Shown here one piece after another: positions 29,174 through 32,927 of a stretch of 32,927 nucleotides of DNA. Position numbers and translations under genes: made by a program. The notes under the pieces were generated by a model that had not been told where the DNA came from, searched no databases, and worked only from the letters and a program-made list of their open reading frames with translations. Source of the DNA: JBBIUS01 sp037440105. GTDB lineage: Bacteria > Patescibacteriota > Patescibacteriia > XYB2-FULL-38-15. The DNA lies in the NCBI GenBank assembly GCA_037440105.1, contig JBBIUS010000008.1, positions 1-32,927 of the forward strand, given 5' to 3'. Each line of letters starts with the position of its first letter. Within the stretch, counting starts at the first letter, position 1.

Positions 29174-29239
29174 AAAATTAAATTTTATTTGCATTTTTAG
29201 AATACCAAAAAGAAAATACAATGTCAAATCTTACCCTTG

Positions 29240-29374
29240 ACCCCGCACTAATTTGTTGATAAATCCCACATAAAATGTGGGATAAAGTGGTCTTGAGAGA
29301 AAAAGCTTAAGATAATTGCAAATAAATAACTTAATCTAAAAAAACACTTAACATTCAACAAATTAGTGCGGGGT
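29240..29374. mobile_element. 135-bp inverted-repeat module (MITE-like) with outward TTGACA
   Basis: Perfect 20-bp arms: ACCCCGCACTAATTTGTTGA (29240-29259) and its complement (29355-29374). The inside holds no gene; ATCCCACAT/ATGTGGGAT (about 29264-29284) forms an inner hairpin. The right arm runs into the TTGACA box. The arm word AATTAGTGCGGGG is shared with the module ending at 26103. No transposase or target duplication was found in the window. Confidence 0.6.
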
Positions 29375-29410
29375 TGACAAAATTGGAAAAATGGATTAGG
29401 GTGGGAGATA
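29374..29410 (+). promoter_or_regulatory. Orphan promoter copy (37-bp repeat, copy 1)
   Basis: TTGACA 29374-29379, 17 bp, TAGGGT 29397-29402. These 37 bases are identical to 29590-29626, but here they run into the end of a broken B-family gene rather than a ribosome site and ORF. Confidence 0.75.
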
Positions 29411-29545
29411 ATACCATTTTCCTGCCCCTTCAAGCCGAACCATAATTGACTCTTTTGCAAGTTTTTTTAAGCCACTCCTTCTATCTAAACCAGGCCTTGC
29501 TTCTAAAACCGCGGTAACCCTTGGACTCTCCTCTTCTAACTCCGC
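29396..29545 (-). pseudogene. Truncated B-family gene (third copy)
   Basis: The minus-strand frame from about 29545 gives ELEEESPRVTAVLEARPGLDRRSG, then VRLEGAGKWYY, closely matching B2 residues about 55-90. It lacks the B-family start: upstream it runs into a CAGAAGAA palindrome. It also lacks the C terminus: homology stops at about 29411 where the promoter copy begins, and the stop TAA lies inside that copy's -10 region. A clear recombination remnant. Confidence 0.75.
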
Positions 29546-29554
29546 AAAAAACCC

Positions 29555-29573
29555 GCAGAAGAAATTCTTCTGC
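29555..29573. repeat. CAGAAGAA palindromic repeat, copy 4
   Basis: GCAGAAGAAATTCTTCTGC, lying between the truncated B-family gene and the next promoter. Part of the 28-base exact match with 28800-28827. Confidence 0.85.
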
Positions 29574-29589
29574 AATTTTCTGCGTCACC

Positions 29590-29626
29590 TTGACAAAATT
29601 GGAAAAATGGATTAGGGTGGGAGATA
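29590..29626 (+). promoter_or_regulatory. Promoter of 29663 (37-bp repeat, copy 2)
   Basis: TTGACA 29590-29595, 17 bp, TAGGGT 29613-29618, then GGGAGATA. Identical to 29374-29410. It leads to AAAGGAGGAG and the ATG at 29663. Confidence 0.75.
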
Positions 29627-29662
29627 GGAAAAACGGAAAACATCTTTCAAAGGAGGAGAAAG

Positions 29663-30349
29663 ATGAAATTCTTTGGAAAATCATTTGCCTTGATGTCTTT
29701 TCTCGCTTTTTTTCTCAGTGCCTGCGGGGACGGAGGAACCTGCAATGACTGCTCCTGCAACCCCTCTCTCTGCGACGGCGGAGGCGGCGACGGTGACGAC
29801 GGCGGTGGAGACACGACCCAGTACGGCTCGCTCACCGTGACGGCCACGGCCGCGGGTGTGGAGGCGAACGCTGACATCAATCTGGACGGTCAGCCGAGCG
29901 GCTTTCAGACGCCGCACACTTTCGAGAACCTTCTCGTAGGTATGCATTCTGTTCTCCTTTCCTATCCGGGCCGGCTCCAAGCGCCAAGCCCAATGGAAGT
30001 GAATGTAACGCAAGAAGGAACCGATGTCAACATAATTCTTTACCGCGACTTGACAGGAAAGTGGAGAAGGGAGGGCGATGGGATCGAGGTAAACGTGGTA
30101 ATGCAGATTCTCGAATCTAGCGACAGATATGCATGCCCAGACACTCCTACTTTTGCGGGACCGTATCAACCACTCAGCGGTCTCTGTGTCGAGGCCGACG
30201 ATTCTCTCTCTCTCTGCAAAACCCATGCCAGCGAGTGCACGGCCTACGTGGAGGGTGGTCAAATTACCGAGGACGGCAGAAGAGTCGAATTCCAAATCGA
30301 CTATGGCCTCGGCCCCAATCCGCCAATCATCTACCGTAGGGTAGACTGA
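29663..30349 (+). CDS. GC-rich PEGA-like lipoprotein
   Basis: A 228-residue protein with a lipoprotein signal (lipobox LSAC, C21), then a Cys/Gly/Asp-rich tether (about 22-50, GDGGTCNDCSCNPSLC and a Gly-Asp run). A PEGA-like beta domain follows (about 54-128: YGSLTVTATAAGVEANADINLDGQPSGFQTPHTFENL, PG, VNVTQEGTDVNIILYR). The C-terminal part has paired Cys (YACPDTP, LCVEAD, LCKTHASECTAY). PEGA domains are surface beta modules. From about 29720 the base composition turns GC-rich and stays so to the terminator, unlike all neighbours; the promoter, ribosome site and signal-peptide codons are AT-rich. This suggests a foreign body joined to a local expression head. AAAGGAGGAG fixes the start. Confidence 0.8.
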   Translation: MKFFGKSFALMSFLAFFLSACGDGGTCNDCSCNPSLCDGGGGDGDDGGGDTTQYGSLTVTATAAGVEANADINLDGQPSGFQTPHTFENLLVGMHSVLLSYPGRLQAPSPMEVNVTQEGTDVNIILYRDLTGKWRREGDGIEVNVVMQILESSDRYACPDTPTFAGPYQPLSGLCVEADDSLSLCKTHASECTAYVEGGQITEDGRRVEFQIDYGLGPNPPIIYRRVD

Positions 30350-30375
30350 CGCGTCAATCCAGCTGAGGACGATGC

Positions 30376-30413
30376 GCCCCGTGAATCCGTCAAGGAAACA
30401 CGGGGCATTTTTT
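30376..30413 (+). terminator. Terminator after the PEGA-like gene
   Basis: GCCCCGTG pairs with CACGGGGC (15-base loop) followed by T residues. The stop codon itself lies in a perfect palindrome, TGACGCGTCA (30347-30356). Confidence 0.85.
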
Positions 30414-30427
30414 ATTCTGAAATTTTG

Positions 30428-30459
30428 TTTCTATGTTTTTATGTTTCTATGTTTTTATG
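30428..30459. repeat. 16-bp tandem repeat (x2)
   Basis: TTTCTATGTTTTTATG occurs twice in tandem (each is itself two 8-base near-repeats). It lies just past the stop codon of the minus-strand gene at 30465. Confidence 0.85.
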
Positions 30460-30464
30460 TTTGA

Positions 30465-32927
30465 TTACCTGGGTACGACAATTACTTTATCGGCGAAGTA
30501 AGTCCAAGGATCCATTGGATCAGCCGCACTTTGAGGATGAATCGTCTCGCACTCATTCACCCCAGTTGGCGTATCCCAGCTTTTATCATAACACCCATCT
30601 CCGCCTGGTTCTCCTGGACAACTTCCATTGCACCAACCCCAGTTGTCTTTGACCTGAACTTTTGGCACAAAGACGCAGCAGCCGCCGGAGATAGTTGGGT
30701 CTGGGCAGGTGGAGTTCCAGTTTGGACCGACATTGCGGGTGCAGGTGTAGGTTGTCTGGAAAACAAATGGCTCTTCAACACAAGCATCAGTGCTTCTGCC
30801 AAAGTTAGTGTTATCGCACTGCGAATTGCCATTAGATTTATAACCCATATGATTTTTATAGAAATTTTGTTCGCCAGGATTTCTTATTACCCCATTGTCA
30901 AAATCAACAACCACTGACTTAATCGGCATCTGATTTTCGTCTGCCCAGGCAAAGAATTTGATGGTTGCTTTTAAATTTCCGGTTCTTGAAATAACCGTGC
31001 CAGAAGATTTTTCATTGACAGTAATTGTCCCAGAAGCGCCTGGCTGACACTTGCTGTCCCGACACGGCCCAATTGCCGCCACCTCCGGCGGACTCGGCGC
31101 CTCACTCCCATCCCCTGTTTCAGTAATATTCCAATTCGCATCACCATCTTCTATTAATGTATATTTTTCTTCTCCCGCATCCCATTTATAAATTCCCCAG
31201 GAACGGGCGAAAATCTCATTAAGACGTTCTTTTGCCCAATTAACATCTTTCCCTTGAGCCGCGTTAACTATTATACGTGTCACTGTTTGTCCGCTCAATT
31301 CAGATCTCGCACATGCACCATTGGGACAACTGTAAGGAGCACCAGGAGTATAAACGTAAGGCAAAGGACGAGGCGTCTTACACTGAGAGACGCCAGTGCG
31401 AGATTCACCATTGGAGGACGGACAATCAAATACAGTCGGTTCAGTAATAGTGATTTGACTAGTACTCGGCGCATTTATTTGAAGACTGCCAAAAGGAGTC
31501 ATTGGAGTTGAATATTCATAGCCCAAATCAGAAATGGTATGGCTTCCTGCCTGCCAAACCCGGTTTGTCCAGGCAGTGTTTGAAGTTGCAGCAGTGTCAG
31601 CAATTCGGTAACACATTTCTTTCATTTTGAAAGTTACTTCATAAACTATACCCCCTGAGCCAGGTGATTCATCACAATAAGCCCAATCATAGCCTTCAAA
31701 TTTTCCTGTAGTTTTATTAAACCTTAATCTTATGGCATGCCAGTTACCATCGCTCTCACGCCCACCTGGGCAAATGTCTTTCGCTTGATACTTATTATTC
31801 CAAATACCGGCGTCGTTGCCGTCTATAATATTATTCTTAATTTTAAATGACCCGCCATCATTTCCCCCGAGGATATTGCCAGAAATAGATTCACAATCTG
31901 AGTTTCCATAGCAGACTTTTCCTGTATTCGTAACATATCCCCAACTTGCTTGCGGATTTGCACTACTACCATAAAATAGAATGAGTTCATTATCTCGACC
32001 CAAATATTTGCCAGTCACAACAATACCCGGACTTCTGTTATGAGTAGTGGTTTCTAGCCAATCTTCGGTGCCGTCTGCCCAAAGTTCTATTTCTGTATCT
32101 CTGCTTGGGTCCTCGCCGTCTCTTGCTATAACCTTAAAAATTATTTTTTCAATTTGATATTGATAAAAATTTTCTTCTGCACTAGGAGCTACACTATCTC
32201 TACCGAATTGAAATCCACCTGCTGAAACCACAAATCCTCCACTTAAGCACATTGAACCGCCTAACCAACAAAACGGTTGTGAATCTGTTAGATTATCTTG
32301 ATCGTCATAACAGGAACTAATGCATTCAGGATTACTATTATCATCACATCGTGGTGAACTGCCGTCACTACAAACAGGCGGCCCGCATGTCAATGAACCG
32401 TTATTGCACTGAGCATTTCCCCTGCAGGTTGGTAGACTTTCATCGTCGCAAATAAGATTACCACCTCCTTCGCACGCAGCTTGAACGCAAAGAGGTCTCT
32501 CACTTGCGCGGGAGACACCGCCTACTCTTGTTTTCTCTTGATAATCTCCATCGCTTCCAGCAACACCGCTTCCTTCAAGACAGTAGTATTGACCATAAAC
32601 GCTTGGAGGATTAGAAGCAAAGCCTGCCTCAAGGTATTGGTTATAAATATCAGCGCTGCCCATTAGATGGTCAACTGGGAGCCAGGTTAGACAGGCAAAT
32701 TGGTCTTGGTCGCCGTTTATATTTCTGCTTTTATCTTTTTCCAAACAATAACCCCACCAACCCATAATTGTGCTGACCCTTGATTTCATGGCGCAAGTTC
32801 CGCCTTTTGTTGGGTCGCCGCATTCGTTGCCACCCGGAATGCATGATTTGCCATCATATGGCCCGCCTTGGCAAATTCCTTCTGGAATATCAGTTTGATC
32901 TGGCGAATAATACTTTGTCACCCCAGC
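30465..32927 (-). CDS. Large Cys-rich secreted/surface protein, 3' part
   Basis: The frame is open to the window edge; at least 820 residues are present and the start lies outside. No motif for an enzyme is seen. Features include GWWGYCLEKDKSRNINGDQDQFACLTWLPVD near the visible start, a Cys repeat region (about 145-205: LICDDESLPTC, QCNNGSLTC, CSDGSSPRCDDNSNPEC) and long Gly/Asn/Ser/Thr-rich beta regions. Further Cys pairs occur towards the end, and the end is FADKVIVVPR. Cys pairs and composition indicate an exported protein. Proteins of this style are common, large and poorly characterised in Parcubacteria. Converges on the PEGA-like gene. Confidence 0.75.
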   Translation of the reverse strand, partial: AGVTKYYSPDQTDIPEGICQGGPYDGKSCIPGGNECGDPTKGGTCAMKSRVSTIMGWWGYCLEKDKSRNINGDQDQFACLTWLPVDHLMGSADIYNQYLEAGFASNPPSVYGQYYCLEGSGVAGSDGDYQEKTRVGGVSRASERPLCVQAACEGGGNLICDDESLPTCRGNAQCNNGSLTCGPPVCSDGSSPRCDDNSNPECISSCYDDQDNLTDSQPFCWLGGSMCLSGGFVVSAGGFQFGRDSVAPSAEENFYQYQIEKIIFKVIARDGEDPSRDTEIELWADGTEDWLETTTHNRSPGIVVTGKYLGRDNELILFYGSSANPQASWGYVTNTGKVCYGNSDCESISGNILGGNDGGSFKIKNNIIDGNDAGIWNNKYQAKDICPGGRESDGNWHAIRLRFNKTTGKFEGYDWAYCDESPGSGGIVYEVTFKMKEMCYRIADTAATSNTAWTNRVWQAGSHTISDLGYEYSTPMTPFGSLQINAPSTSQITITEPTVFDCPSSNGESRTGVSQCKTPRPLPYVYTPGAPYSCPNGACARSELSGQTVTRIIVNAAQGKDVNWAKERLNEIFARSWGIYKWDAGEEKYTLIEDGDANWNITETGDGSEAPSPPEVAAIGPCRDSKCQPGASGTITVNEKSSGTVISRTGNLKATIKFFAWADENQMPIKSVVVDFDNGVIRNPGEQNFYKNHMGYKSNGNSQCDNTNFGRSTDACVEEPFVFQTTYTCTRNVGPNWNSTCPDPTISGGCCVFVPKVQVKDNWGWCNGSCPGEPGGDGCYDKSWDTPTGVNECETIHPQSAADPMDPWTYFADKVIVVPR

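Noticed and set aside
28800..29573. CRISPR array
   Set aside because: The palindromic repeats are not evenly spaced and the sequence between them is genes, not short spacers; no cas genes.
29481..29684. 67-residue minus-strand ORF
   Set aside because: It is in a different frame from the truncated B-family sequence and crosses the promoter of 29663.
24887..30349. Integron-like cassette array
   Set aside because: Small genes, hairpins and promoters suggest it, but genes face both ways, no attC core pairs were seen, and no integrase lies in the window.

Overview
This AT-rich window most resembles a genome fragment from the Candidate Phyla Radiation (Patescibacteria, probably Parcubacteria). 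The evidence is gene content and style: a LemA-HtpX pair, small alpha-helical and single-membrane-span proteins without obvious relatives, a minimal type IV secretion (T4SS)-like locus with PrgI, VirB4-like and VirB6-like genes but no relaxase or coupling protein in view, a ComF protein, Cys/Pro-rich secreted proteins, and many core genes with no Shine-Dalgarno sequence. TGA is used as a stop, so the standard bacterial code applies. The lineage is inferred from content, not from a marker-gene tree.

Layout. 1-4842 (+): the 3' end of lemA, htpX, a membrane protein, a membrane-anchored beta-propeller-like protein, and a VirB2-like pilin segment fused to a VanY-like M15 peptidase. 4884-6431 (+): a tiny zinc-ribbon ORF abutting radA, then a terminator. 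6654-9445 (-): a small putative zinc protein and recG, which carries an in-frame piece of intergenic-type repeat. 9446-12350: REP-like repeats, three unrecognised or barely recognised genes, tRNA-Arg(GCG), tRNA-Ser(GCT), tRNA-Ser(UGA) and several decayed tRNA pieces. 12365-23837 (-): a T4SS-like run read from 23837 downward, in the order VirB6-like, three unknown proteins, PrgI, TraC-like N-terminal-domain protein, four-helix-bundle gene, VirB4-like ATPase, candidate VirB8-like protein, comF.

24.0-30.4 kb is an accessory region. It contains an overlapping tandem pair of related small genes (24034-24704). It also contains two copies of a convergent two-gene unit (25013/25502 and 27784/28347) whose members are paralogous across copies, plus a truncated third copy of the minus-strand member (29396-29545). 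A LPP20-like lipoprotein and a GC-rich PEGA-like lipoprotein are also here. The rightward genes share a promoter layout (TTGACA, 17 bp, TAGGGT or TAATCT) and strong AAAGGAGG-type ribosome sites. Several of these promoters sit at the edge of inverted-repeat modules. The last gene (30465 to the window end, -) is the 3' part of a large secreted protein.

The most interesting points are: (i) a four-helix-bundle gene enclosed by perfect 20-bp inverted repeats inside the T4SS operon, laid out like a 23S rRNA intervening sequence; (ii) the duplicated convergent cassette with a portable promoter; (iii) the pilin-peptidase fusion; (iv) repeat sequence inside recG. Functions for most small genes cannot be assigned from sequence reading alone.
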